DNA of 45,584 nt. Source: Euryarchaeota archaeon UBA251. Lineage in GTDB: Archaea > Thermoplasmatota > Poseidoniia > Poseidoniales > Thalassarchaeaceae. The notes beneath the pieces are model-generated. The model searched no databases, was not told the DNA's origin, and saw nothing but the letters and a program-made list of their open reading frames with translations. Positions 8,770 through 17,559 of this stretch are shown here, piece by piece. Positions within the stretch are counted from its first letter, which is position 1. Each line of letters opens with the position of its first letter. Made by a program: the position numbers and the translations under genes. The stretch lies in contig DAFJ01000056.1 of NCBI GenBank assembly GCA_002497905.1, positions 1-45,584 on the forward strand, in the 5' to 3' direction.

Positions 8770-10455
8770 ATGACCTTTGTTCCAGATACTCTCGATGCCA
8801 CCAATTGGGAATCACTACAACCGTTGTACGAAGACCTAGTGCAACGTTCAGTAGACACAGTAACTGGGCTGGAAGAACTCATTCGGGATGAATCAGAATT
8901 GAGAGAATGGGTCTCAGAAGCCGGATCCCGGCTCTATGTGGCAATGACTTGCTCAACTGATGATGAAGTAAAGAAGGAGGCGTACCTCGATTTTGTTGAA
9001 AATACAGAGCCGAAACTTTCAGAAATTGGCGATCGATTGAACCGTCGCATCATGTCTAGTCCAGTCATCAATGAATTAGATTCAGGCACCTATGGAGTAA
9101 TGATTCGAGATATTGAGGCAGACATCCGCATATTCAGAGAGGAGAACATATCCCTCTACACCGAACTCACAAAACTTGGCCAAAAATATGAGGAAATCTC
9201 CGGATCAATGACAGTTCAATTCCAAGGAGAGGAACGCACAATGCAACAGATGGGGAAGTTTCTCCAAGTCACTAATCGAGATACTAGGGAAGAAGCATAC
9301 AGAGCAGTATGGGCTCGTCGCTTGAAGGATTCAGAGATTATCGAAAATCTGTATGACCAAATGTTAGCAATTCGTCATCAAATCGCATTAAATGCAGGGT
9401 TCGAGAACTACCGTGACTATGCCTTTGTAGCCAAACACCGATTTGATTACACTCCCACGGATTGTGAGGACTTCCATCGAGCTGCAGAAGAGATATGTGT
9501 TCCATTGTCAAGAACGCTTGATGCACAGAGGAAGGAACTCCTAGCAGTCAATTCACTACGTCCATGGGATCTAGGAGTAGATGTCCATGGTCGTGATCCG
9601 CTTCGCCCGTTTGAAGAAGTCAATCAGATGGTAGCGGGTACATCCCGAATGTTCCACCGTATTAGCAATGAACTCGGAACGATGTTTGATAGCCTCCGAG
9701 ACGGGGAATCCTTGGATTTAGACAGTCGAAAAGGGAAGGCGCCAGGAGGATACCAAATCAGTTTTGATCGAATTCGACGTCCATTCATTTTCATGAACGC
9801 CACTGGATTGCAGAGAGACCTCGAAACGATGGTGCACGAAGCGGGTCATGCTTTCCATGCAATGTATTCCAGTAAACAAGATCTAATCGACAATCGAAGC
9901 CCACCAATTGAATTCGCTGAGGTCGCTTCGATGTCGATGGAACTTCTTGTACACCCTCATCTAGATGAGTTCTATTCTCAAGACGATGCGGACCGAGCAC
10001 GACGTGTCCACCTCGAAGGTGTCGTCGGACTACTTCCTTGGATTGCCACCATCGACGCTTTCCAACATTGGACGCACACGCATCCAAGTCATTCACGAGA
10101 AGAACGGGCTGAAGCTTGGAGAAATCTAAGAAAACGCTTCGGAGCTAATGTAGATTGGAGCGGAATGGAGGAAATGAGAGATATCGGATGGCATAGACAA
10201 CTCCACCTCTTCACCTACCCCTTCTATTACATCGAGTATGGAATTGCTCAACTCGGGGCTCTACAGATTTGGCTTCAATCGTTGGATTCCCTCGATAGTG
10301 CATTACAGAACTATGCACGAGCTATGGAACTTGGAGGGAAACTTCCGCTGCCAGCCCTATTTGAGGCTGCAGAACTCACATTCTCCTTCGGTCCAGAGAC
10401 AGTGAAGGAACTAATTGATGCAGTTCAGACCCGCCTAGCAGATCTTCCAGCTTGA
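8770..10455 (+). CDS. M3-family oligoendopeptidase (PepF-like)
   Basis: A 561-residue zinc endopeptidase that cuts short peptides, close in length to bacterial oligoendopeptidase F (about 600). The catalytic motif HEAGHAFHAM starts at H356. The third ligand is expected in EFAEVASMSMELL (E384 region), with the M3B-type Glu-Val-Ala-Ser order. A Tyr-rich stretch near the end (FTYPFYYIEYGIAQLG) matches the substrate-stabilising segment of M3 enzymes. There is no signal peptide, so it should act on imported peptides in the cytoplasm. It is convergent with radA, with one base between the stop codons. A peptide-feeding lifestyle would use such an enzyme. Confidence 0.9.
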   Translation: MTFVPDTLDATNWESLQPLYEDLVQRSVDTVTGLEELIRDESELREWVSEAGSRLYVAMTCSTDDEVKKEAYLDFVENTEPKLSEIGDRLNRRIMSSPVINELDSGTYGVMIRDIEADIRIFREENISLYTELTKLGQKYEEISGSMTVQFQGEERTMQQMGKFLQVTNRDTREEAYRAVWARRLKDSEIIENLYDQMLAIRHQIALNAGFENYRDYAFVAKHRFDYTPTDCEDFHRAAEEICVPLSRTLDAQRKELLAVNSLRPWDLGVDVHGRDPLRPFEEVNQMVAGTSRMFHRISNELGTMFDSLRDGESLDLDSRKGKAPGGYQISFDRIRRPFIFMNATGLQRDLETMVHEAGHAFHAMYSSKQDLIDNRSPPIEFAEVASMSMELLVHPHLDEFYSQDDADRARRVHLEGVVGLLPWIATIDAFQHWTHTHPSHSREERAEAWRNLRKRFGANVDWSGMEEMRDIGWHRQLHLFTYPFYYIEYGIAQLGALQIWLQSLDSLDSALQNYARAMELGGKLPLPALFEAAELTFSFGPETVKELIDAVQTRLADLPA

Positions 10456-10456
10456 T

Positions 10457-11473
10457 TCAGTCACGAATTCCATCTTCAACTACGCTGATGACTGCGTCAC
10501 CTTCGGGAAGATTGGGGCTGTCAATCAGACGTGCGACACGTCGTCCGCCCTTCGACTTCCGGAGGTAGAGTCTGAAAGTACTGGCGTGACCCACAATATG
10601 GCCACCAATCGCTTTAGTTGGGTCTCCCCACATTGCATCAGGCTTGGACATGACCTGGTTAGTTACCAACACAATGGCGTTGAAAATGTCAGAAAGTTGC
10701 TTGAGTTCCTTCAAGTGACGATTCAACTTCTGCTGACGTGTAGCAAGCATTCCACGACCGACATATTCTGCACGGAAGTGACTAGTTAGAGAATCCACGA
10801 TAATGAGTTTGACATCTACAGACTTTGACATCCGCTTGATTTCATCTACGAGAAGCATCTGGTGAGCTGAGTTGTAAGCACGAGCAACATGGATTCGTTC
10901 CAGTGCCTCATTTGGATCAATCCCTATTCCATTAGCCATCTGAGCAATGCGCTCGGGTCGGAATGTATCTTCTGTGTCAATGTAGAATACCTCGCCTCCG
11001 AGGCCACCTTGGTCAACTGGAAGGAGGGTGTTAACTGCAAGTTGATGCCCGATCTGTGTCTTACCACTACCGAACTCGCCGAACACTTCGCAGATACTCT
11101 GAGTCTCAAAACCACCGCCAAGAAGCTCATCAAGTGATTGAGCTCCACTTCGAAGCTTCTGGACTTGCTTGCGACGATCGAGAAGGGCAGTGCCGCTAAC
11201 GAATCCACCGATGTTCGCGAGCTTCTTAGCGCCCTGAATAATCTTCGAGGACACTGCTTCACCAAGTTCAGCCTGATCCGCAAGCTCAGATGGGCTCATC
11301 ACTGCAACTGCAAGGAGGTCATCGAATCCGGCTTCTCGCAACTTCTCTGCAGTTGCAGGACCAACACCTGGTAGGTCCTCAATCGTCGGTTCGTTCTCGT
11401 CCTCCACATCGACCACGATTACTTCTTCGTCGATGTCGTCTTTGTTCGTTGCGGTCTTCTTCTTGCTAGCCAT
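10457..11473 (-). CDS. radA: DNA repair and recombination protein RadA
   Basis: A 338-residue archaeal recombinase that forms filaments on single-stranded DNA and drives strand exchange. The N-terminal HhH domain is present (DLPGVGPATAEKLREAGF, about 33-50), then the polymerisation region, Walker A GEFGSGKT (132-139), Walker B LIIVDS (223-228), and the L2-type TNQV (271-274). The N-terminus is acidic (about 11-32), as in haloarchaeal and Poseidoniales-type proteins. The ATG at 11473 was preferred over a GTG at 11482 because AGGTGA at 11479-11484 sits at perfect Shine-Dalgarno spacing and would otherwise be coding. It is not split by an intein. Confidence 0.96.
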   Translation of the reverse strand: MASKKKTATNKDDIDEEVIVVDVEDENEPTIEDLPGVGPATAEKLREAGFDDLLAVAVMSPSELADQAELGEAVSSKIIQGAKKLANIGGFVSGTALLDRRKQVQKLRSGAQSLDELLGGGFETQSICEVFGEFGSGKTQIGHQLAVNTLLPVDQGGLGGEVFYIDTEDTFRPERIAQMANGIGIDPNEALERIHVARAYNSAHQMLLVDEIKRMSKSVDVKLIIVDSLTSHFRAEYVGRGMLATRQQKLNRHLKELKQLSDIFNAIVLVTNQVMSKPDAMWGDPTKAIGGHIVGHASTFRLYLRKSKGGRRVARLIDSPNLPEGDAVISVVEDGIRD

Positions 11474-11478
11474 CTTGT

Positions 11479-11520
11479 TCACCTTGCGTTATCTCCCAAC
11501 CACATGCCGGGGTATATGAA
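11479..11520 (-). promoter_or_regulatory. radA promoter (TATA box) and Shine-Dalgarno
   Basis: On the minus strand TTCATATA (11520-11513) lies 40 bases before the radA ATG. AGGTGA (11484-11479) lies five bases before it. A start about 25 bases after the TATA box would give a short leader of about 17 bases carrying the ribosome site. No experimental support exists; this is read from spacing only. Confidence 0.5.
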
Positions 11521-11596
11521 CAAACGAAGGAGGCCTCAATTGGAAATCCACATGATTACTGCAGTGGTTTCCATTGTGTAGGCTTTTTTTCACTTT

Positions 11597-11617
11597 CAGT
11601 CGATATTCAATCGGCTG
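11597..11617 (-). other. Imperfect inverted repeat after the lipoprotein gene
   Basis: CAGTCGAT and ATCGGCTG flank a five-base loop ten bases beyond the lipoprotein stop. It forms an 8-bp stem with one G:U on the plus-strand transcript but a C:A mismatch on the minus transcript. It may mark an mRNA 3' end, but no U-tract follows in the direction of transcription. Confidence 0.25.
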
Positions 11618-11626
11618 TGAAACTGA

Positions 11627-12385
11627 TTACTCAGTGTACCTAACAACCACACTGGTCTCCTGCTGAACGTTTTCATCCTGAACCGAATCGCTTACCTCTA
11701 ATGTCCAACCACCGACTTCAGGAGTGGTTTCCTCGTGTGTCCAAGTGTATGACTGGCCTTCATTGATCACCTGTGTGTAAGATATGATTTCGGTTCCTGT
11801 TGGGTCCAGAAGTCGCCAGGTAATCTCAACATCAGCAGGTGGAGGAAGTGGAGCCACATTCTGCACATTGGTGATAGTAGATGAAATGGACATACTATGT
11901 GGTGATTCCACAGAATTCTCAGACGGAGCATCAATGTGAAGATCCGCTGGTTCGTCAACCCCTGTAGGTTGTGTCTGATTCAGGTAGAATGCGCCATGAA
12001 CCACAACTCGAATATCTTCTGTAGCTGAGTTTTCCCCTGAATCGTTAGCACCTACAACTGATTGGAATACTCCATGCGACTCATAATCTCTGAACAATGT
12101 GCTCGCTTCAGCGGCGTTTACCGTAACTTGCTGCCCACCATCACCAGGATTTAGCCAGTACTCAGTCAATGCACCTCCACTTGAATCCGTTCCTGAGAAA
12201 TCAAAGGTCACTCTAAGTTCATTCATTTCTGATGTTCCATTGTTGGCTGATTTCACGATGTGAACAGTACCTGGTTCTCCCGATACAGATACGCTGAGTT
12301 CTACGACACTCACTGCCTCCTCTCCCGCACAACCTGCAAACAACAAGACGATGAGGACGGCACCGAAGCGTAACCTTCTACTCAT
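11627..12385 (-). CDS. Secreted lipoprotein with Ig-like domains, unknown function
   Basis: A 252-residue protein with a basic start (MSRRLRFG), a short hydrophobic core and LFAGC (Cys19), which fits a lipobox. The mature part looks like two Ig/PKD-type beta domains: one around residues 30-130 (VTFDFSGTDSSGG, ALTEYWLNPGDGG) and one around 165-250 (VEITWRLLDPTGTE, GWTLEVSDSVQDEN). It probably sits on the outer face of the membrane. It lies 153 bases upstream of radA on the same strand, and radA has its own TATA-like box, so they may be separate transcripts. No ligand or enzyme motif was seen. Confidence 0.72.
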   Translation of the reverse strand: MSRRLRFGAVLIVLLFAGCAGEEAVSVVELSVSVSGEPGTVHIVKSANNGTSEMNELRVTFDFSGTDSSGGALTEYWLNPGDGGQQVTVNAAEASTLFRDYESHGVFQSVVGANDSGENSATEDIRVVVHGAFYLNQTQPTGVDEPADLHIDAPSENSVESPHSMSISSTITNVQNVAPLPPPADVEITWRLLDPTGTEIISYTQVINEGQSYTWTHEETTPEVGGWTLEVSDSVQDENVQQETSVVVRYTE

Positions 12386-12449
12386 GTTCTTTCTTCAACA
12401 ATGGTTCTGCATAAACCAAGCGTTACATCTACCTATATCGAGAGGTAAT

Positions 12450-12527
12450 TGGTAGCGAGGGATGGATTTGAACCAACGATCTCCGGGTTATGAGCCCGAC
12501 GGGATAACCAGACTACCCCACCTCGCT
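12450..12527 (-). tRNA. Initiator tRNA-Met (CAT), CCA encoded
   Basis: The minus strand folds as a complete cloverleaf. The acceptor stem is AGCGAGG/CCTCGCT. The anticodon stem UCGGG/CCCGG has three consecutive G:C pairs next to the loop CUCAUAA, which is the initiator hallmark. Pair 1:72 is A:U, as in archaeal and eukaryotic initiators. The discriminator is A and the CCA is encoded (12450-12452). There is no intron. The T-stem GUUGG/CCAUC contains an unpaired U50/U64. An AT-rich TTGAAAT (12551-12557 on the minus strand) about 27 bases upstream is a possible TATA element. Confidence 0.93.
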
Positions 12528-12609
12528 AGTCAGTCGTGTCTGCCACCCCTATTTCAAGGACTCCGAAAGGGGAGAATGCTCATTGAGTCGTTACCATAGA
12601 GGATTGCTG

Positions 12610-13962
12610 ATGACAGGCAACCTGCTTGTCCAGAACACGATGATGGCTCTCCCAAATGGGATTGTAGAAGGTGATCTGCGGGTCGTAAACGGCACTATCC
12701 ATACTGTGGCTCCTAATGGAGGCTTAGTACCCAAAGACGGCGAGTTTGTCATCGATGCTACTGGCCTGCACCTACTCCCTGGTGCAATCGACCCCCATGT
12801 CCACTTCCGAGACCCTGGAAATCCAGAGAAAGAAGACCTCGAAAGTGGAAGTAGAGCTGCAGCTTCTGGAGGCATTACTTCATTCCTTGACATGCCGAAC
12901 ACTGTACCTAATGCGACAAATCGAATGGAATTAGAATCGAAAATTGGGTTAGCCTCCGAGAAGGCGGTAACTCATCATGGCTTTTTCATCGGCGCCACAT
13001 CGAATAATGTCGCAGATTTGCAAAGTATCGAGGGCATGGATGGTGTCTGCGGTATCAAGATCTTCATGGGCAGTAGCACAGGGGATCTCCTCGTTCATGA
13101 GCAAGAGCACTTAGAGAACATCTTTGCGAACACTGGCGGTATCATCGCAACACACGCTGAAGACGAAAATCGGCTCCAAAATCGGATTCCTCAATTTGAG
13201 CATCGAACTGATATCGCTGCTCATGCAGAATGTAGAGATGTGGAATGTGCACTATTGGCAACGAAGCGGGCCTCTGCCCTCGCCAAAGATTACGATCATC
13301 GATTACATATCGTTCACTTAACCAGTGGATCTGAAGCCGATTGGTTGGCATCCAACAAAGGAGATCTGATTACGACCGAGGTATGCACACAACACCTAAC
13401 ATTCGATCAGGATGATGTTGAAAAACTCGGAGTTCGGGCACTTATGAATCCACCAATTAGGTACACTGAGGACAGGGATACTCTATGGAAACGCCTCAAG
13501 GACGGAACCATCGACTGTGTCGTAACTGACCATGCTCCACACACACTACAAGCGAAATCGGTGGGTTATCCCAAAGCTCCAGCAGGTATGCCTGGAGTCG
13601 AAACATCACTACCTCTGATGCTTACTCACGCGATGGATGGAAAGTGCAGTGTCTCTGACGTTGTAAGGTGGATGTGTGCCGGTCCTGCGAAGGTGTATGG
13701 CATGGAGAACAAGGGGTCACTCATCGAGGGGTATGATGGAGACCTAACATTGGTCGATTTGGAAACCCGTCGCACTATCACAGATGATGATGTTTGGACA
13801 AAAGTTGGATGGACACCGTATGCAGGTATGGAACTCACTGGACTACCTATGTGGACTATCGTGGATGGCGTTCCAGTTCATCGACGTACCCAAAATGGAT
13901 CGTTCAGAGGTGAACCTCTAGCCCGGCCTGGACAAACTGGGCGTGTACTCAGATTCTCGTAG
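12610..13962 (+). CDS. pyrC: Dihydroorotase, class I
   Basis: A 450-residue amidohydrolase that interconverts carbamoyl-aspartate and dihydroorotate in pyrimidine synthesis. DPHVHFRDPG supplies the metal ligands H63 and H65 with the substrate-binding Arg. GIKIFMG holds the lysine K150 that is carbamylated to bridge the metals. Further ligands are seen in ATHAED, HIVHLTS and the catalytic VTDHAPHT. The NTVP motif (DMPNTVPNAT) is typical. A TTG at 12583 would add nine residues; the ATG at 12610 (MTGNLLVQN) fits the family start. It is divergent from the initiator tRNA gene and stands alone, with no other pyr gene in the window. Confidence 0.93.
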   Translation: MTGNLLVQNTMMALPNGIVEGDLRVVNGTIHTVAPNGGLVPKDGEFVIDATGLHLLPGAIDPHVHFRDPGNPEKEDLESGSRAAASGGITSFLDMPNTVPNATNRMELESKIGLASEKAVTHHGFFIGATSNNVADLQSIEGMDGVCGIKIFMGSSTGDLLVHEQEHLENIFANTGGIIATHAEDENRLQNRIPQFEHRTDIAAHAECRDVECALLATKRASALAKDYDHRLHIVHLTSGSEADWLASNKGDLITTEVCTQHLTFDQDDVEKLGVRALMNPPIRYTEDRDTLWKRLKDGTIDCVVTDHAPHTLQAKSVGYPKAPAGMPGVETSLPLMLTHAMDGKCSVSDVVRWMCAGPAKVYGMENKGSLIEGYDGDLTLVDLETRRTITDDDVWTKVGWTPYAGMELTGLPMWTIVDGVPVHRRTQNGSFRGEPLARPGQTGRVLRFS

Positions 13963-16443
13963 TCACGCGCCATCCGATTCAGGAGCCGATCCTTTGTCAC
14001 CATCAGACGATTCTGTTGATCCCTCACCCTCTGTGGATACAACTGGGCTGGTGTGAGGGTCCAACCGCGGTTGCTCTGGTAATTCGACTGTTGATACATG
14101 AGTGAGGTTCTCTGTAACATGGACAGTCATGCCGTTCGATGAAATGGCATAGATGTAGTCACCCATGAAGATGGAACGACGGATGTCTGTAGAAGAGTAC
14201 CAGTACTGTTGGACACCGTCCCCATAGAGGTTAGAATGGTCAACTTCACCGTGAAGTGTGAGACTCTTGTTTTCAGTATCGACATCGACAAGCTTCAACG
14301 TAGAAACGAACTCATATCCATAATGGGTATACAGGCGTCCATCCTCCTCGATTGTATCCCAGACGTATCGGTTCGTTGAAAGGGGGACTGCGAGGAGACC
14401 CTCGGGAGCCCAATAGTTGAACGCCTTGTGTTCATACGTCGCCTCAGACCATGACCAAGACCAGCCGCATGAGCGTATGTTATCACAATTATCATCTAGG
14501 TATCCAGGGGAAAGAGCAAGTGAATCCGCCAAAGTAGGATTCTCTAAGTCGCTCACATCGAAGAGGCTAATCTGGGTCTGAGACCAGTCAAGTCCGAAAC
14601 CATCCTCTCCGGCGGGGCCGATACCGATAGTTAGGAGAAGATCCTCGTTCACTGGATGGATGTAGGTCGATACACCAGGAACCTCAAGTTCACCGAGAAT
14701 TGTTGGATTAGTTGGATCAGAGAGATCGATTGTCCAGAGTGGGTCGATGTTTCGGAACGTAACAAGGTAACCAATTTCACCGACGAAACGAGCACTCCAA
14801 ATACGCTCACCGCAGGCGATATCATTGATCTCACCGACTGTCTCAAGAATACCGTCACCAATATCCTGCAGAACAGATACGTGGTTCGATGGGCCGAGAC
14901 ATTCTGGAATCTCTGGTTCAATGATAAGTTCAGAATCAGTGGCTACTGCGACATCGACAACCTCGGCGATATCAACAGCGATATCAGTCGCAGCCAACCA
15001 CCAACGATCCCAATTATCCGACGTGGATGCAACACGAATGCTGCCATCGTGCTCAGAAATTGAGAACTGGTCCTGCACGTTACCAATCACACGTCCAGAA
15101 CCAATGTATTCGGTATTAGCTGGTTCAGAAATATCGAAGGCGTGAATATTGGTCTCATCGGACCAATCGCTACCCCAATACCACCACCAGTCGTTAGCTG
15201 GCTCGGCAAGCACCATCATGTCCCCTGAGGAGTAGACGTTTACCCACGAAGAACCAATATGATCTACTTGGATTGTTGACTCTTCCTCAAAGAGACCAAT
15301 TGTAGAGATTGTAGTAAATCCACGAGAAAGTGAACTATCTGCCATCGAGAACTCGCTACAATCGCCAGAAGTTACTGGGTGTGTCATGATTGTGTCACCG
15401 ATGCGCTCATGGATCCGTGGAGCGAAATCCTCTAGCACAAGACCATCGGCTACCTCCCTGTTGTGAAGAATTGCGTCATTGACTGAACTGTTCCAAACAT
15501 CCATCCGGTTGTAGCGGTCATTGATTTCCCAGTAATCCTGTGGCAGTTCGGGGTAGTGAAGCAGCCCATCGATGTAGGTCGTGGCGTGCGTAACGCTACG
15601 CATCGTCCCGTTGACGAGGCGTGCAGTATGGTAATGCCCTTCGACGAAAATCTCTCGCTCAATCACAGGAGCGCTGCGGTTACTAACGTCGATAACCGTG
15701 TACTGCACGAGGTTCGACATACGATATGCGTAGTATCCCCACTCATCTGCCTCTCCCATCACCATCAGAGCACGAAGAGGGTCATCCGTCTCAAGATTCC
15801 AGTAGTATAGATTGGAGACGAGCACAAGGCGGTCTCCATCGAGAAGCATCTCTCGCGGGGTGCCATCTAGAGTCATGTTGGAGACCATCTCTAACTGACC
15901 GAACTCAGGAACGCCAAGGACTACGAGATGCCCATTGTTGATTACGTAGATCCAGCGGCCGTCAGTCTTGAGGAAGTCTGCCTCATCCACACCATCCTCC
16001 TGGTTGTTAGTTCCAGAGTAGTCCTCACCCTCGACAGGGGCGGAATTTCCAGATTCTGAAGTCGTAGAGCCTGCGACTGGCGCACTACTTTCCGTAGCCA
16101 CATCATCTGAAGCCATCTCGGCAACACCATCCATCATGACATCACCCTCACGGAGAGCATAGTAGTACGAATCCGTCCAATGCCAGTAGGCGTTCTGATC
16201 GAGGGATACCAGAGCCTCCTCAAAGGCTGCATCTTGTAAATCATCCAAGAGATTCGAACAGGCATCATAGGTCTGGAGGGCTGGAGATGATCGAGTACGC
16301 TCTCCGAGTTCTAAAGAGGGATAATCATTGGAAGAATCCTCGATGTCTTCTATGATGTCATCCACAATACTCAGACACCCTACGAGACTGGTACCAATCA
16401 TGAGAATTGTCAACAGAAGCGCATACTTTCGTGTAGGGCCCAT
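13963..16443 (-). CDS. Secreted beta-propeller lipoprotein (COG4880/Beta_propel type)
   Basis: An 826-residue protein starting MGPTRKYALLL with a lipobox SLVGC, so it is exported and lipid-anchored. A Ser/Thr-rich linker precedes QEDGVDEADFLKTDGRWIY, the characteristic opening of this WD40-like propeller family. Repeated blades follow that pair Asp-rich loops with statements such as IDVSN, FDISEPANT, IDLSDPTNP and FDVSDLENP. The family is found in archaea and bacteria with unknown ligand. An in-frame extension to 16659 was rejected because the ATG at 16443 directly precedes the signal peptide. The C-terminus (about 30 residues) is acidic and Ser/Gly-rich. The stop abuts the pyrC stop directly. 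Confidence 0.85.
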   Translation of the reverse strand: MGPTRKYALLLTILMIGTSLVGCLSIVDDIIEDIEDSSNDYPSLELGERTRSSPALQTYDACSNLLDDLQDAAFEEALVSLDQNAYWHWTDSYYYALREGDVMMDGVAEMASDDVATESSAPVAGSTTSESGNSAPVEGEDYSGTNNQEDGVDEADFLKTDGRWIYVINNGHLVVLGVPEFGQLEMVSNMTLDGTPREMLLDGDRLVLVSNLYYWNLETDDPLRALMVMGEADEWGYYAYRMSNLVQYTVIDVSNRSAPVIEREIFVEGHYHTARLVNGTMRSVTHATTYIDGLLHYPELPQDYWEINDRYNRMDVWNSSVNDAILHNREVADGLVLEDFAPRIHERIGDTIMTHPVTSGDCSEFSMADSSLSRGFTTISTIGLFEEESTIQVDHIGSSWVNVYSSGDMMVLAEPANDWWWYWGSDWSDETNIHAFDISEPANTEYIGSGRVIGNVQDQFSISEHDGSIRVASTSDNWDRWWLAATDIAVDIAEVVDVAVATDSELIIEPEIPECLGPSNHVSVLQDIGDGILETVGEINDIACGERIWSARFVGEIGYLVTFRNIDPLWTIDLSDPTNPTILGELEVPGVSTYIHPVNEDLLLTIGIGPAGEDGFGLDWSQTQISLFDVSDLENPTLADSLALSPGYLDDNCDNIRSCGWSWSWSEATYEHKAFNYWAPEGLLAVPLSTNRYVWDTIEEDGRLYTHYGYEFVSTLKLVDVDTENKSLTLHGEVDHSNLYGDGVQQYWYSSTDIRRSIFMGDYIYAISSNGMTVHVTENLTHVSTVELPEQPRLDPHTSPVVSTEGEGSTESSDGDKGSAPESDGA

Positions 16444-16560
16444 TTTTGAAACTATAACAGGGTATGATATCAAGGAATTGTTGCATTGTTCTGATTCCGA
16501 TGAAGATGCACTCTTTGGTTCAGACGCGGTTTGAATAACCAGAGATATGATACAAGGGTA

Positions 16561-17559
16561 ATGGTCGATGAGCAGGACCTCGGCTCTGTGGCTGCGGAAG
16601 CAGCTGAGAAGGAGAAAATTCGTAATTCTGCGCGTACTGTAATTGATACCTGTATGCAACTACGGGGTCACGAAAATCTACTAATTGTCACCGATCCACA
16701 TACTGCAGAAATTGGACAGGCCCTCTATGAAGCAGGATCACTGGTCTCAGATCGAGTCCTCATGGTGATGATGCCAAGTACACATCGCCATGGCCAAGAG
16801 CCACCGAACCCGGTAGCTGATATGATGCGCCGCCAACACGTTGTAATCGCTGCAACGCGCTACTCATTGACTCATACCCGTGCTAGGCTAATCGCCTCCA
16901 AGGATGGAGCAAGGATAGCCACAATGCCGGGAGTAAATCGGGCGATGTTCATTGAAGGAGGCATGACTGCCGATTTTGATACTCTTCAGACTAATATCGC
17001 CACCATGGGTAAGGTTTTGAGACGACATCGAAGCGTTACCATTGAAGGAAATGGAATAGAGTTGAGTTTCGATATCTCCGGGCGTTGGAATCTTGAAGAC
17101 AACGGCATTTGCAACCGACCGGGACAAGTCACGAACCTTCCAGCGGGCAAAATCTTCTCTCAAGTCAAATCGGATACTGTGACTGGTTCAATCGAAATCG
17201 ACGGCGCCTGGGACTCTATCGCCCTCAAGTCACCAATCAGTATCGTCTTTGATCAAGGTCGCCTTATTGGAATCGAAGGGCCAGAGGATGGTCAACTCAA
17301 AGAGCAGATTGACGAACTTACCGAGGATGGCATGGATACTATCCAATTAGTTGAATTCGGCTTCGGAATGAATCCTCAAGCGAGGATAACCGGTAATGCA
17401 CTCGAAGATGAGAAGGTTCTCGGAAGTTGTTACATTGTCTTGAAACAAGCCAAAAATCGACGAGGAATTGAACTCAGGTCCAGCGCAGTTTCTACAAAAT
17501 CAACAGTTCGTCTTGGTGAACAATGTCTAATCGATTCAGGTGAGTTCCAATCGGACTAA
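16561..17559 (+). CDS. M29 aminopeptidase T-like protein, metal ligands apparently lost
   Basis: A 332-residue cytoplasmic protein related to COG2309 (leucyl aminopeptidase/aminopeptidase T). The N-terminal Rossmann-like half (ENLLIVTDPHTAEIGQALYEA) is followed by the family's EFGFGMNPQARITGN (about residues 273-287) and EDEKVLGS. In active M29 enzymes the last motif continues Gly-Thr-x-His and is followed later by a His-x-Asp; here the His is replaced (GSCYIV) and the region after it reads GIELRSSAV. The ATG at 16561 (MVDEQDLG) was preferred over one at 16531. It could be a non-catalytic binding protein; family recall, not alignment, supports this. Confidence 0.7.
   Translation: MVDEQDLGSVAAEAAEKEKIRNSARTVIDTCMQLRGHENLLIVTDPHTAEIGQALYEAGSLVSDRVLMVMMPSTHRHGQEPPNPVADMMRRQHVVIAATRYSLTHTRARLIASKDGARIATMPGVNRAMFIEGGMTADFDTLQTNIATMGKVLRRHRSVTIEGNGIELSFDISGRWNLEDNGICNRPGQVTNLPAGKIFSQVKSDTVTGSIEIDGAWDSIALKSPISIVFDQGRLIGIEGPEDGQLKEQIDELTEDGMDTIQLVEFGFGMNPQARITGNALEDEKVLGSCYIVLKQAKNRRGIELRSSAVSTKSTVRLGEQCLIDSGEFQSD

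Noticed and set aside
11583..11590. Run of eight T residues as a transcription terminator
   Set aside because: Both flanking genes are on the minus strand, where this is an A-run; no plus-strand gene ends here.
16444..16659. Upstream extension of the beta-propeller lipoprotein by 72 codons
   Set aside because: The signal peptide and lipobox start directly at the Met encoded at 16443, and the extension overlaps the divergent gene.
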